In this document: in pieces, positions 50,741-63,485 of the stretch
How the letters are laid out: the number at the start of each line of letters is the position of its first letter
How positions within the stretch are numbered: the first letter of the stretch is position 1
Origin: Augochlora pura
Taxonomy: Eukaryota > Arthropoda > Insecta > Hymenoptera > Halictidae
Length of the DNA stretch: 64,000 bases
Assembly (NCBI RefSeq): GCF_028453695.1
Contig: NC_135780.1
Span: forward strand, 5,580,001 to 5,644,000
Reading direction: 5' to 3'
The notes under the pieces: generated by a model
Seen by the model: the letters and a program-made list of their open reading frames with translations, nothing else
Told to the model about the DNA's origin: nothing
Databases searched by the model: none
Program-made: the position numbers and the translations under genes

Positions 50741-50777
50741 CAGAATTGATTCTGGAATATATTTCGAAAGGAGAAGA

Positions 50778-50891
50778 ACATTGATCTTCCGATCGGGATA
50801 CTAACATATTTTGTAGTACTTTAATAAATATATTAATAAATATATGAAACTACTACAAAATATGTTAGTATCTTGATCACAAGATTAATGT
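50778..50891. repeat. Long foldback: 40-base arms, 35 of 40 paired
   Basis: Arm 50778-50817 pairs with 50852-50891; the inner 21 bp are perfect and the outer 19 have five mismatches. The spacer is 34 bases and AT-rich. A second inverted match links 50815-50842 with 50888-50915 (GTACTTTAATAAATA against TATTTATTAAAGTAC), so the element is a nested foldback. It begins 38 bases after the stop codon of the candidate membrane-protein gene. Size and pairing suit a small MITE or a miRNA-type precursor; the sequence alone does not decide. Confidence 0.8.
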
Positions 50892-51841
50892 ATTTATTAT
50901 GTATTTATTAAAGTACCAACATATTCTGTTATTGCCGTTAAAAACGAAATTGATCCAACATAGACAATCGTCGCTTAAATTAAAAGATCTTTCGAATTCT
51001 ACGGTACATCTAAAAATGGAGAAGACATTTGCAAAAATGATTGTTCGCAGATCATTTGCCGAGAATTCAAGAGTTTCAGTTTCCTATTTATATTACATAT
51101 AAGGCATCAAAAGACATTACACCCTGAATTCTTCCATCTATTGGACAGATTGTCCAGTGCATTGCACAAGACCTGAAATACACGTAATTACGCAGACGTT
51201 CGTAAGAAGTAATAAATATCATTTATCCAATTGAAAATCGACAGCAAAATGTCAGAAGTCCGTTAACAAGCGAGACTAAAGAATTACAAAAATATAAACT
51301 CGAATTTATTTCTAGCGGCGAAGACGAATCAACTAAAACATTAAAATCATGCGAATGTTCTTATTTTTTAAACGCGTACTTTCATTGAATTATCTCGTAT
51401 AATTTGATGAAAATAATACGTGCGTAATCGTGGTATACTCACCTTTGATTGGTACATGATTTTTTTTGTAGCGGAAGCAATGTTCGAATGGCGTGCGTCA
51501 AAATTTGGAAATAAGGAAAAGGAAAATCTTTGTTTTAAAAATGATTTTAAGAAAGTGCTTTTAGAAAAATAGTCATTTTTATTTACAAAATACTATCACA
51601 ATCGCATGTGTGTGCACATATTCTTTTGATTTAAATTCTTGTCGTTCTTGCATTGTTGTTTTTTTTTTCTTTTTCAATGGACTCCATGAATGGTAATTGT
51701 AAAAAAAGAAGAAGCGAACTCATCGCTGCGAATAACCGAAATAATAAACAGAATAGGCCTTGTACAAGTTTATTACAAGAGAGATCGTTTTCTTTTTTTT
51801 AATATTAAACAAGTAAAAAATGTTTCGCAATCCAAGCTGGG

Positions 51842-52054
51842 ATGAATTTTTACCGAGTACAGCGAGTACATTCGCGTTTTAAGAAAATAGACGGGTACCT
51901 CGATATCGTCGCCTTGCCGTCACATTACAGGAAAATGTGTGTCCCGATCGATATGGAGCATATCTACGCGAATAGAAGATTTTTAAAACAAAGTATGGCA
52001 CAAGATAGAAGTCTCTCGTCGTTTCGTATGTTACACGTTCCCGTTTGGCGATAA
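51842..52054 (+). CDS. Open frame of 70 codons, doubtful
   Basis: It starts MNFYRVQRVHSRFKKIDGYL and ends MLHVPVWR. Stops precede it in frame. Composition is protein-like and basic, but there is no homology I recognise, no splice support and the area is full of chance frames. Confidence 0.2.
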   Translation: MNFYRVQRVHSRFKKIDGYLDIVALPSHYRKMCVPIDMEHIYANRRFLKQSMAQDRSLSSFRMLHVPVWR

Positions 52055-54694
52055 TGAAAATGATCTCCGACGATCTACACGCGCAGAGATACCTCTGATC
52101 TTTGCTATCAAAGTGGGCTAATGTCGTAAATAGCGTTTGAACTTAAGCGTAGAACCGTTCGTAGTGTGACTGCAAGATAATATACGGTACGTCCAAAATC
52201 TTATCATTTTTCGTTCAGCTATGCTGCCGACGACGCTGATGCAGTTGTACCGAATAATAGGTTACAAAAAAACCGGTGGTTCATATAAATATTTAAACGT
52301 GATAAAAATGGCGGCGTTCGTGTAAAGTCGACGCCTTCGCCAAATTCAGATAGAGAAACGTATTAAAACCCGAACGCATGTTTCTTGTTCGACGTTGCGG
52401 GCTTTTGCGTGACGGGAATGAAAAAACTCACGGTTGATCTGTACGAGTATAAAAAAGAATTGTATTAACAATATATTACAAACAGTTAACAAACATAGTT
52501 TACATCTCTCTCGCTGCATCAGCGTCCAACGAGAACAGCGGGTGGATATAAAAATTCTTAGAGCACGCGTGTCGAGTTTCTTCGGAATAACCGTAACATT
52601 ATAGCTGCAGTAAAGAATGCAGTTAACGCAACTTCGAAATTTGAAACGAATAGGACATGCGCAACAATAATAAAAAAGAAAAGAGAGAAAAAGTTACTCA
52701 AATGAAAAGAGTGAAATACATACACAGCTCCGGTGTACGCTGTGTTATTCTTTAGATGCGAAACGGAACGGCGCCGTTGTGTGTGCTTGTAAAAAAAATG
52801 ACTCCCAGAAACGGTAAAAAAATGTCTTTTATCTAAACAATATGTAATGAGAGCACCTTCGCGTAAAACGGAAACTCGTATCTTTTTACGAGACGTAATT
52901 AAAAAACTATACATAACAATTTTGAACCGAATTGCTCTCCTATCCTATTGCACTTTCGATCTCAATCAAAAACGATATTCCGTAGAATGGCTTCTAGTTG
53001 AGTAACAAAAATACGAGAAAAAAAGTCAAGAAGCAGCGAAGTACAAAACGCAACTTTCTTTCAACCGAACATATTTCCGTTTATCCGAAAAGAAAAACAA
53101 ACAAATAACAAACCTCTCGGTTCGTAAAACGATATACTTAGACGATAAAAAAATGACGTAAAATCAATATCGTTTAAAAATATTATTGTCTTATCTTTTC
53201 TATTCCCAACTTGGGCTCGAACCGTCGTCGAACAACTGAATTTTTCCAGCCACAATGTTTAAGAGCAACAACGCCGCAGCAGCAGCACGTCATCGTCTCC
53301 AATTTTATCCTTGCTCTCGGCATTCTTTCTTTTTTTTTTTGGCAGGACAAGTTAAAATCGATACAAATAAACCGGGCATCGAGTTCAACGCTGTTCGGCT
53401 CATTATCTCGCTCTAATTTAAATCTATGTGCTTTTCTTCAACTCCTATTTTGTTTACAATATTGTTTCAATTCGCTATATATTCAATTGGGTTAACGTAC
53501 TTTAACTAAACTTTTTGCTACACATCTCTCACGGCGCGTCTTTACCCCGTGTACTTCTCACTCGATTCTCTCTCACTTGCTGTCTCTATCCTTCTTTTAT
53601 TTCCTGAATTGAAAATACACGTGACCTGACGATATATATATGTATATATATATAACTCGCATCAAAACACAAACAGAAAAATGTACAACCGAGTCCGCCT
53701 GCGTTGGATAATAAGAAATCGGTAACATTTCTTCGAACATCGTGTCAAAACATTACGCTTACTCGAGGAAAGGAAAAAATACGCAACGGTTTTTTTGGCG
53801 CGAAATACAGTAGTTACTCCAATAATGCGCAGGGCCCGGTCCGAGCATCACCGGGACGAATGTTCGTCGTGTAAAAGAATGTTTCGCCGCGGAATGGATC
53901 AGGGGGATACTGTGGAACTTATAGAAAGTGTTCTATGTGTATATCGATGCGCCGCAGAGCGAGCACTACGAGGAGTAAATACTGTAGCATGAAGTATAAA
54001 AGCGTGATGATAGGCAATCGAATTGCGACAAGACAAAAGAAAGAAATGAGACAGACGATCACAATGGCTCTTCTTCCGTACTCTTTGGTGTAACATACAA
54101 AATAATTGTACAAAATAAACGTAGCTGGTTCGATCGAATAATAAATTCAACAATATCGTTACAGAAGGCACGCGAATCGAAAAGTCTGAGACGGTGGCTC
54201 GCAAAAATTTCGAATCAGAACGGTAGCAATCGATTCGTTACGAGGAATAAAAGCAAAAAATAAGGTAACCTATAATCTAAAACTTAACAGCGAATCTCCT
54301 CGAAATTAAGTGTATGCGCGCGCGTAGACACAACATCTCGTACAGATATGTACATACGGGGGGTCAATAAACCGATTAAGCGGACGATTTTACTCGCAAA
54401 AATATAAGTCGAAGCGAGCGAAACAAATACCAATTGCACGCGGCATTGTTTAAACAAACAAAAACATCGAGTTCGCGTTCGCTTCGGGCTGGTTAGATTA
54501 CTGTATGGTTTACTGTCACGACTGAAACTGAGCAACGTATTGTAAGTAACTGAAATATTTGGACCTGCAATTCGAAGGACAATCAACTATGAAAATGACT
54601 AGTCGTCGAACATTTAACAAAAAATTGATAATCGAGTTTCGAAACGCTTCTATGAAATATACTAGATTTCTTTGATTAGAGTTGCCAATGCTCA

Positions 54695-54722
54695 GGTTAT
54701 GTCAGACTATCCTGACATAACC
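54695..54722. repeat. Perfect 11-bp stem-loop
   Basis: GGTTATGTCAG, six bases, CTGACATAACC. The left arm with its preceding CA (CAGGTTATGTCAG) also occurs once at 43958-43970. Confidence 0.8.
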
Positions 54723-56273
54723 AACTATCCGTACTACTTAATAATAACAACGAAATTTCAGAAACTAATGTCTTTTCGAAGTGTAGTCGTCTTTTGCAGG
54801 TTCAAACTCTCACAGTTCACGTGATAACACGAATGTCTTTTCGTAGCAAGGATACACATCATACGCTCGTAGATCCATTCATACGTGTACGCTTCGTGTA
54901 CACACGCACATACACACATATTATATGCCTGCGCGCGCACAGATTATTTTAAAAGTATGTCTGATGAGAAGAAAAAAAAAACTTGCATGCGTATGATTCG
55001 AAAATAATAAAACAATGCTTTGGCTAAATTGTCGCTTCGCTTAACAAAAAGACAAAGGTTTTTCGAACGGAGTCGCGCTGGTACAATGAAATACAATAAT
55101 GCGATCCTGGTAAAAGAAACCTTAAATGAACCATTTTTTTTTCATAATATATTCGCACGTGTTCTCCTCTGAATCGCTTAGTGATTTTGTTCGGTAAAAC
55201 GGCGAGTTTGTTTATTCTCCGTAATAGCGAACACAAATAAGACACCAGCGGGGATCGAAGACGAATATATTTGAAAAATCTGTGTTTTAGGTTTTCGATC
55301 CTGGAAAACATTTGTGTATTCGATCGTATGCGCGAACACGGTTTTCAAAATTCATTTACAATTACCAAATATTGGCAAATTGAATAAAGTCAAACAGGAA
55401 CAAATTTTATAGGCAAATCAAATTCAAATAGTTGAACATTACGGTTTATCGCGAATTGTTTGGCAATTGTAAATGAGATTAAAATTTGTCCAGACTCGAT
55501 CGGAACATATAGACGATCCACCCAATCATTGTATTATATATATATCCTATCATCTTTATTTTTAAATAAAATTAATTAAACTGTACACGGTACCCAGGGA
55601 TCGGTTAGTCGTTAAAGGGTTGACTTGCCGATACCATGCCCGGTCTGACGATAAGATCAGTCTGTACCTCGTTCGTAGACGAAATATCGCTCTGTCAATC
55701 TAACGTTAAATATTACAGAAAAAATCTTACTACAAATAATTCGAAACAAATATATCCGATAACCAATTCTTCGTCGCGATGCAAGTATAACAACCAATTA
55801 ACTACAATAACGAAAATTCGTAGAATATCTTTATGCACGTATTCATAAGTAAAAAATCGTTGTTACAAGACGGTTCGTCTAGATATATTCAACTAGAATC
55901 GAGTCCGGATTTTGGTGCATGTGTAGGAACCGTTTTAGAATATGAAAAACTGAACAAGAACGAGCATCTCTCGGTGAAATGTTTGCTATAGAATGGATGT
56001 TGGTGAAGAAAACGAAGAAGAAAAAAGGACGTCACAACTAGTGGCACGGTCGACGCGTACGACGTTACATCATTTTACCCTATATTACTCAGTAACAAGT
56101 GTATACGATGAGCGGAGGGGTTGAATAGTTTAGAGATGGATTTCTGCAAAAAGTCATTTTTCCCCCTAGAAAACTCTGACATTGAAGAATACAACACCTG
56201 AATCCGTTTTCTGAACTTGCAACGATCGAGCAAAGGAAACGACAAAAATCGGAATTACAGAATGTCTACTAGA

Positions 56274-56313
56274 TCTCTCTCTCTCTCACACTCTCTCTCT
56301 CTCTCTCTCTCTC
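56274..56313 (+). repeat. (CT)n microsatellite
   Basis: A CT repeat with one ACA interruption, in the presumed 3' flank of Ppa, where it reads as GA on the transcript. Confidence 0.9.
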
Positions 56314-56551
56314 AGAGTCGCCGTGGTCGCGCGACCAAGACGACGGCGACCAGAAGTACGCGGAACAGGAACGTTATGCGATCGCGTCGCGAAGAAAATT
56401 GGAGCGAAAAAGGTGTTCCTTGGCCGAGGATCTTTGCAAAAAGGTGTCAAAAGTGACGGTTAGGAAAAAATCGGATACACCATCGGAGCGAAAGAGCTAG
56501 GGGACACCTTGCCCGTTCACAAAGGACGCGAATACTGCTTAGAAAAAGCCA

Positions 56552-58042
56552 TCACCGCACGTGCCATAGACCAAGATTCAACGTACTCAGCTGAGGCAGT
56601 TTCATAATTCTTTCGAGTCCGTTGGTACTTATCCTGGTGCATCCGTAAAGGTCGATGCATTTCAGGTGTTTCATGCTCTCCGCGATCGTGTAGAGCCCTT
56701 TGTCCGTTAGCCTGCTACACTGGCCGATGTTCAGCGTCTCCAAGTCGTGCAACGTCTGCGCGATCTTGCAGATCCCCTCGTCGCTGATTTGGCAGGCGGA
56801 CAACGAGAGGGACTTCAAGTTGAAAAGTCCCTGGGAGATGTGAACGAGCGCCTGGTCGCTGATCTTGTCGCAGAAGGACACGTCCAACGATGACACACGG
56901 CTGCCGCCTTCCGCGAGATAGGCCATCCCGACGTCCGAAATGTTGTCGCAGGACCGTAGATTCAGCTCCCTCAGACTGGACATCTTTGCGAGGTGTTTGA
57001 CACCCGAGTCGCCTATACAGACGCAGAACGAAAGATTGATATACTTCAGTGTGGTCAGGCCAGTGGATATGTGTCGGAGCGCCTCGTCGGTGACCCGCTG
57101 ACAATCTTGAAGACTGAGATGTTCCAGGGCGAAGTTACCGCCGGCTGGGTTGAAGTCCACGATGCCGGCCAACTGTTCCATTAAAAAATTCGCCCCGGGT
57201 GTCTGGGGAAGTATACCGGCCAGATAAGCGATACCGTCGTTACACACTTGCCAACAACTTCGTAGATCCAGTCTCTTTAGTTTCTTTAGGTACCACGATA
57301 TGCACAATAGTCCATCGTTGGTAATGTTCCTGCAACCGCCGAGCTCCAAATGCTCGAGGTTCTGCAGGTACTTTGCTATCCAAGTCAGCGAAATGTCCGA
57401 CACTTGTTTGCACAGGGACAAATTCAATTCTGTCAGGGTGGTGTACTCTTGGGAGAAGGCTTTCATCAGGGCTAAGTCGTTGATGTTGTAACAGCCGGAG
57501 AGGTTCAGGGACTCCAAGTTCGGCACGCCTTTCAAAACATCGCCCAGGCCTCTTCTCAACGACAATACTTGGACCCTTTTCACCCCCCTTTTCACCAGAC
57601 TGGCGAACAACGCCGGTGCCTGTTTCCTTAAATGCAACTTCGCCTCGACACCGCGCCAGACGGACCTGTGATACGCCGCGTCCCTCCACGCGACGCACAC
57701 TTGTGCCGCGCGTCCTTTGTCCCTAACCTCCAGATAACTGAAAATCAACGCCAGAATTTCGGGATAGAGGCACGAGATGTGGGTACTGGCCGCGATGCTT
57801 TCGCGATTCGCCTGAGACTGTTGTCTCGAGAGGCCTTGCGCGTACGCTGGCAAGCTTGGCGTGCCGCTGGTATAATGCGCCGCGTTACTCGTGTTGTAAA
57901 GAATCGCCTGGCTCTGCGATGTCGGGATCGCCAGGTGCGGCTGATGTAATTGATAATAGTGTCCCGAACGATGAAGCAACGTCGTGCCTCGGTTCGCCGT
58001 TAACGCCGGAAGTTCCGTCATCAACAGATGACTTTCCTCCAT
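56552..58042 (-). CDS. Ppa: F-box/LRR protein of the Partner of paired (FBXL14) family
   Basis: This is the substrate receptor of an SCF ubiquitin ligase; fly Ppa degrades Paired, and vertebrate FBXL14 targets Snail-type factors. A single exon codes 496 residues from the first ATG at 58042 (MEESHLLMTELPAL). The first 95 residues are a Gln/Ser/Thr-rich extension absent from human FBXL14. The F-box starts at THISCLYPEILALIFSYLEV, with VRDKGRAAQVCVAWRDAAYH matching the family almost exactly. About eleven cysteine-containing LRRs follow (LESLNLSGCYNI, LEHLELGGCRNI, LRELNLRSCDNI and so on), and the protein ends LNLGLWHVR. It ends sooner than the human protein. Codons are GC-rich compared with the other genes in the window, and the gene has no intron in the coding part. 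Confidence 0.95.
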   Translation of the reverse strand: MEESHLLMTELPALTANRGTTLLHRSGHYYQLHQPHLAIPTSQSQAILYNTSNAAHYTSGTPSLPAYAQGLSRQQSQANRESIAASTHISCLYPEILALIFSYLEVRDKGRAAQVCVAWRDAAYHRSVWRGVEAKLHLRKQAPALFASLVKRGVKRVQVLSLRRGLGDVLKGVPNLESLNLSGCYNINDLALMKAFSQEYTTLTELNLSLCKQVSDISLTWIAKYLQNLEHLELGGCRNITNDGLLCISWYLKKLKRLDLRSCWQVCNDGIAYLAGILPQTPGANFLMEQLAGIVDFNPAGGNFALEHLSLQDCQRVTDEALRHISTGLTTLKYINLSFCVCIGDSGVKHLAKMSSLRELNLRSCDNISDVGMAYLAEGGSRVSSLDVSFCDKISDQALVHISQGLFNLKSLSLSACQISDEGICKIAQTLHDLETLNIGQCSRLTDKGLYTIAESMKHLKCIDLYGCTRISTNGLERIMKLPQLSTLNLGLWHVR

Positions 58043-59260
58043 ATTGTCCAGTGTATGTGTACATAGACGCGGAATCACACATATACACGGGGGTCTTACA
58101 CTTGTCCGACTTTGGGACGAATTCCCCTTTCCGTTTCTGTTCGTCTCTCTCTCTCTCTTCCTCCCCCCCTTTCTTCTTTATTCTTGCCTGGTAGGTTTTT
58201 TCTTCCGTCTCTTTCTTTCCGCTTTCCTCCTTATTCGATAATCTCGAATAGTACGCAATACATTCTCCAACCGAACAAACGCTTCCGTGGATATATTAAT
58301 TCGAAGTTGACGCGCATCAGTCAGCTCACTGTTGCTTCGATCATGTCGATGCATCGATGAAAACGGCTTTGTGTCTTCGAAGAATGTAATATATCTTGGA
58401 TATTAGAGAAAGAAGGACAGAAATAGAAAAAGGAGGAGCGTGTATCGGTCGTTTTACAGTTCATGCAAACATCGCGTCGCACATGGAACACCAACAGCGT
58501 ATTTTTTTTTCTTTTTAATTCGTGTTTCCCTTCTTTTACACGTTTTTCGTTCTGTCTTTGTTCCTTTCTGGGTTTCCTTGTTCGCTCGCTCGCCCGTCGA
58601 CTCGCTTCCTCGCCGTCTCCCCACCCTCCGCCTTCCTCGCGCCCCCTTCTCTTCGTCGTCTCTTTCTATATACGTACAGATATGTGTATATATTCATTTA
58701 CGGTACATAGACACGCGCGCGCGCGCGCGCGCGTCTTCCTCTGTGTGCACAAGTACTTTTTTCCTTCTCTTTCTCTGCTTGTTACCGCCCCACCTCGTCC
58801 GCTCACTATACCGATCTTTCTCTCGCCCACCACGGTCAGTTTCTTCTACACTATCCCGATCGTTGCCACACTGTACACCTCTTTTTAGACACGCACACCG
58901 ACGTTACGATTCCCTTCGTTTAACGTATCAACCGAAAATTCCAACAAATTTTTCCTTACCGACGAACGAATCGAGTCTTTCCCATTTGGTTTCTACGGTT
59001 CTTATACTTGAACGGCGTGAAACGTGTCGTAGAAGCACTCGCGCGACCAGCTTCAAACCGACATGTCCGGAAAACATGAACCGGTGCGCTGCCAGCCGCG
59101 AACTGTTGTTCCAGTTGCCCAAACTCAGATGTCGTGTCGTCGTTCTGTAATACAGGCGGAGCGTACTCGCTCCCAGAACGTCGCTCATTGGCTGTCCGCG
59201 CGCGACCACGTGTCACGTGACTATGCCGGCGAATATCGATTCGGGTTGCGCTGCGGCGGC
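58043..59260 (-). promoter_or_regulatory. Long leader and promoter of Ppa
   Basis: On the plus strand the leader is strongly pyrimidine-rich (58130-58230, 58500-58670, 58740-58850), so the transcript would be purine-rich. It includes a (CG)n run at 58714-58733. The far end has CATTGGCTG (CCAAT box, 59186-59194) and two adjacent E-boxes, CACGTG at 59207 and TCACGTGA at 59213. Several upstream ATGs are present in this leader. Confidence 0.5.
58714..58733 (+). repeat. (CG)n tract
   Basis: About ten uninterrupted CG units, rare in insect DNA, in the Ppa leader. Such a tract can adopt Z-DNA. Confidence 0.9.
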
Positions 59261-62090
59261 ATTTTTAAGTTTTCGTCGAGAAGAGGGGGTATGGGATTCG
59301 CGTACTGTGAACCACGTTGCGTCCACCACCGTTCCTTCGAGCAGTATCTCCTTTTCCAAATTTCCTTTTGTTCCTTTAGTTCCCATTTTTTTGTTCCACT
59401 TTTTCTAATCTATTTCTATTCCAGATTATCCTGATGCGATGTTAGATTTTTTTTAAAGAAAACATTGCTGCCGAAGGACGCCTCTGTTTTTTCTTAAAAA
59501 TAAATAATATGTGTACTGTACCTAACGTAAAGTATGTCCTAAATTGAGATCTCTTCGAAAATATTCGCTGAAATTTTGTATTACTTAAGAAGAATGCAAA
59601 ACAAATGTTTATGCATATTTTTACTTTAGCTTACGATACGAGTTGCGTGTCACATTTAACAAAACCAGATCGTATGAGTGTAAAAATAGAATAGATTACA
59701 CACTAAATTCTTGAATAATTATGTTCTTGTATGGATGGCCAAGGATGTGATTGAACGTATAATTTTAAGATTGATTGCAATGATTTTTGCATTCTTCGAT
59801 GTTTAGTTCACTTTGAGAATTTTATGACGACTTCATGATGTTTGATATACTTTAGAATTCGTTGTACAATAATTTCAATAAGATTAAAATGATGAGTAAA
59901 TAAATAGAACGTCTAAATTTATTTTACTGTATATTTACGAAATAATTAGAAAAAGTTGTTACTGATTTCTATACAAATTTAGTTTGTGTCAAATTTTGAA
60001 AGAAAAAATAAATTATTCAGTTTAGAATTCGTAAGTTTATCGAAGATAGAATAGGGAAGTGATATAACAAGCGATTAAAAATGACGTGTACGCGTAAACT
60101 GCTATTTGTTTATTTATTTATAGTTTCAAGTATATAATAGTTCATATTACAATGTATAACTGTATAACAGTAAACAATACCGAATATAATTGATTAGAAT
60201 ACTTGTGATATGCCACTAAAACTGGCAAGTAGAATATTTACAAGTTATAGGATGCCGCTTCCATTGCCTTGTTAAAAAGATATGTTGTACAGATCAAAAA
60301 ATTGCAACAACATCAATTCTGTTAATTCGTAGGGTATTATTCGTGACGGTATTACAGCGGCAGCTGGGTAGATATCCTAACTATTATCACAGATGGAAAG
60401 AAGACATTTATCATATTACTATAGCATATATAGAGTGTAACACCATAATATGCAGCATATAGTTTAGGAATGAGGTCAATATTTAAAAAAAAAGAGAATA
60501 ATATAATTATCGTTTTAACATACCTAATGTCTAACGACATACCAAATAATATATAAGATAAATTCCTTTAAAAAGTTGGTGACCGTTTAAAAGATTTTTT
60601 ACTGGCATATAAATGCATGTCACACCATGTACCCCTTACGAAGGTATGTACATAGAAGTTGGTCAAATCAACACTGATTCGCATACATTTTTACAAATGT
60701 ATTTTATTGTTTCTCGATTTTCAAGTATATTATTTAAAGCACACCCATCTATCATGTTACACACTTTATAGCATTCCAACTCCGTTGTATTTACTACCAT
60801 CTTCAACAAATTATTGCATACTTACATGTTTATCTTCCCTGCTTTAATATAGATTTTAACTTTATGCTTAACAAAGAACAATTTTACCAATGATCCTCGT
60901 GTTGGTGTTACAATTATGCAAAACGAAAATGCAAACAAATGTGAAAGGCCTATTAAATCATTCCTTACTTTAATCGTGTATAATTTAAATTATAATACTA
61001 TGATAGTATAAATCACTCGCATAATATTTCTAAAGACTAAAATTTACATATACGTGTATTTATAGTTCCCAGTATTGTACCATTAGTGTTTAACGAACTT
61101 CGTAAAAATATTCTTAAATTAAACATAGCTTTTTTTGTTAATAATATACTTAACCAACGAATTAAAAGTTCACTTGTGATTAAAAAAGAACCATTTGTTG
61201 TTTTGAAACAAAATCTTTAATTTCTAAATACTGTGATGTAATTTCATCCTGTGCCACATAAAAAGCTTGCCTCTGTTATACCGTAAATACTTTCTACTGT
61301 TTATTTCAATCAATTTGTTTAGAGTGCATTAAAAAAGCGTCATTAAATCGCAGGAACCTTACACAATAAAATATGCTAAATTATCTGGTAATAATATTGA
61401 TCGCCTCTTTATGGATAAACACTAAGTATTATGTATTTAACGCTATTGGGCTCTTATTATGGTAACTCATTAAAAAAATTTGTCCGTAATTACACAATCT
61501 CATATAACTATATATACATACATATATATATATGTATATATGCAAAAAAAACATACATGTATACACATATGCATATGTATATAATATAATATCAGTTATA
61601 TATATTTATACATGTACATATATAAAAAATTTTAATAAAGCTCAGTACAATTGAATATTACTTTATCTTCCACTTTGTATAAATTATGGTATGCAAAGCA
61701 CAAATAAAAAGCAATTACATTGTGTTGTTTCTTTTTTTTTTTCTTGTACTGATTCTTTCGTAAGTTATATAATACAAATAGGTCTTTATATTTCTTTTCT
61801 GTGTTAAGAGCATGCAACAATAGAAAGTATGTTGCATATAAAATTGTTCTCGCTTAATGAACACTACACATTCATAATATTTGCATCCTATATATATATA
61901 TTGAATGTTACTAGCATCAAAGTATAATTCTATAAGAATACAATCTTCGATGTTGTAATTTAAATACAAAACTTAATAGTTTTATAAAACATTGGTGTAT
62001 TACTTTTATATGTAAATTTTGTTGCTGTAATTTACTTCTGTCATCATTTGAAATGATATCGACGACAGATCTTAAGCTTATACAGTGCTG
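59261..62090. other. Intergenic stretch and Rab35 3' UTR
   Basis: The left part is the GC-rich edge of the Ppa promoter; from 59450 it is AT-rich with no recognisable gene. A TA/CATA microsatellite lies at 61505-61625. The part just left of 62091 is the Rab35 3' UTR. Confidence 0.6.
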
Positions 62091-63485
62091 TTAACAACAT
62101 TTCTTTTTATGTTGTTTTGTGCTTTTTCTCAGGTTTACTGTTTCACTGGTTTGTATAGCTTGTCGTTCCTTCCTTTCTTTTTTGGTCCTAAGCACCTGCC
62201 GTGTTATTGCCATAAACATCTAAATACAAGAAATTAGTGTAAGCTGATATTAATTCATTTATACTAAAGGATCATTACAATAAAAATTTTATGACACGCT
62301 GCAATCATTTGTTCCATATACACAAGAATTGATACTTGGTAAAACAGCTGTTGCTTTATAACTCTTCATGTATATTGTCAAACATGTATTGAAACGTTTT
62401 CTAACACACAAATTATAGAACTGTTTACTTACTTCTTGAACATTAATATTGTCTTTAGCAGAAGTTTCAAACAATTGTATTCCCATTTGATTAGCGAATC
62501 TTTGCGCATCTTCTGTTAATACCACTTTTTCATTCGGTGAATCATTCTTATTCCCTACAAGTACCCTGTTAACCACATCACAATTTTGTTCGATTTCGTG
62601 TAACCATCTTTTAACGTTAGCAAAGGAATCACCACTAGTCACATCATACACAACAATAACACCATGCGTTCCTCTATAGTAAGTAGAAGTTATTGTCCTA
62701 AAACGTTCTTGTCCAGCTGTGTCCCAAATTTGGAGCTTTACCCTCTCACCATCTATCTCCACAGTTTGTATTTTAAAGTCCACTCCTATTGTAGTTATAT
62801 AACTGCCATTAAAAGTATTGTCAGCGAATCTTAATAGCAACGAACTTTTGCCTACACCTTAAACAAAAATTAATGAAGAAAATATGATTAAGTAGGAATA
62901 ATTAGAAAATAAAATCGCAAGGTAAAACATCTATTTTTGCGTAATAAGATACAGTAATTATGCGCTTAAATAATTAGATATACTACTGTATCACCACTTG
63001 TTAAGTTTTCAGAACATTTTTCAACTAGAACATGAGATACCCTACAGCCAAATAATAAAAATGTCTCAAATAAATAATTAATTAATAACATACCTACGTA
63101 ATAACAAATATTATATAACTAATTTAGAAAATGTCAACATAGAAATAACAATAACAAATATAAGTAAAATTGCGAATGTGCTTGCACTTCTGTTTGTGTA
63201 CCTAATTAAAAATAAAAGTTCGCGGTATCTTGTTTGATATAGAACTAATATTTTCTGAAGTCTAATGTTTTTTAATATTCCATGGAATATAATTTTCTAT
63301 AAACTTACTAATTGTGATAAATAAATGATTACAAATTCTTAGTCTAACTATAAGTTTCCTAAACGCTTTGTTCTTCGTAAGTATATTATCACGTTTCGAC
63401 ATATTTCACATAAACACAAATTTGTGCACTTACCACTGTCTCCTATTATTAGAAGCTTAAATAAATGATCATATTCCCGGGCCAT
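62091..63485 (-). CDS. Rab35: Small GTPase Rab35
   Basis: Rab35 controls fast endocytic recycling, actin and cytokinesis at the plasma membrane. Exons 63434-63485, 62433-62857 and 62091-62219 give 201 residues, the same length as human Rab35. The start MAREYDHLFKLLIIGDSGVG is nearly identical to the human one. The nucleotide-binding motifs are GDSGVGKSS, TTIG with the switch I Thr, DTAGQE, NKND and ETSAK. The last exon, MFMAITRQVLRTKKERKER, ends KKKCC with the double-cysteine prenylation site. Without the last exon the frame would run on into an intron and lose the CC. The 576-base first intron (62858-63433) is AT-rich and empty. Confidence 0.97.

Larger units (their letters stand above)
50892..56551. 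other. Long stretch without a recognised gene, possibly the Ppa 3' UTR and regulatory DNA
   Basis: CpG-containing sequence of mixed composition with many short chance frames on both strands. Items seen: a 70-codon frame at 51842-52054, a TA microsatellite near 53632-53653, a perfect hairpin at 54695-54722 and a (CT)n run at 56274-56313. How much belongs to the Ppa 3' UTR (minus strand) cannot be told from sequence. Confidence 0.45.

Noticed and set aside
53795..53992. Frame with a CSSC motif, MRRARSEHHRDECSSCKR
   Set aside because: Protein-like at first sight, but it starts without a good ATG, has no splice context and lies in CpG-containing sequence rich in chance frames.
57240..57698. 152-codon and other frames inside Ppa
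   Set aside because: Out-of-frame shadows of the GC-rich Ppa coding sequence.
58440..59150. 236-codon plus-strand frame opposite the Ppa leader
   Set aside because: It is a shadow of pyrimidine-rich leader sequence (Ser/Arg/Leu/Phe-rich) with no domain; overlapping frames are equally open.
62289..62432. Rab35 reading through to STIYMKSYKATAV-type tail
   Set aside because: It is intron; the donor at 62432 leads to the last exon with the conserved CC end.
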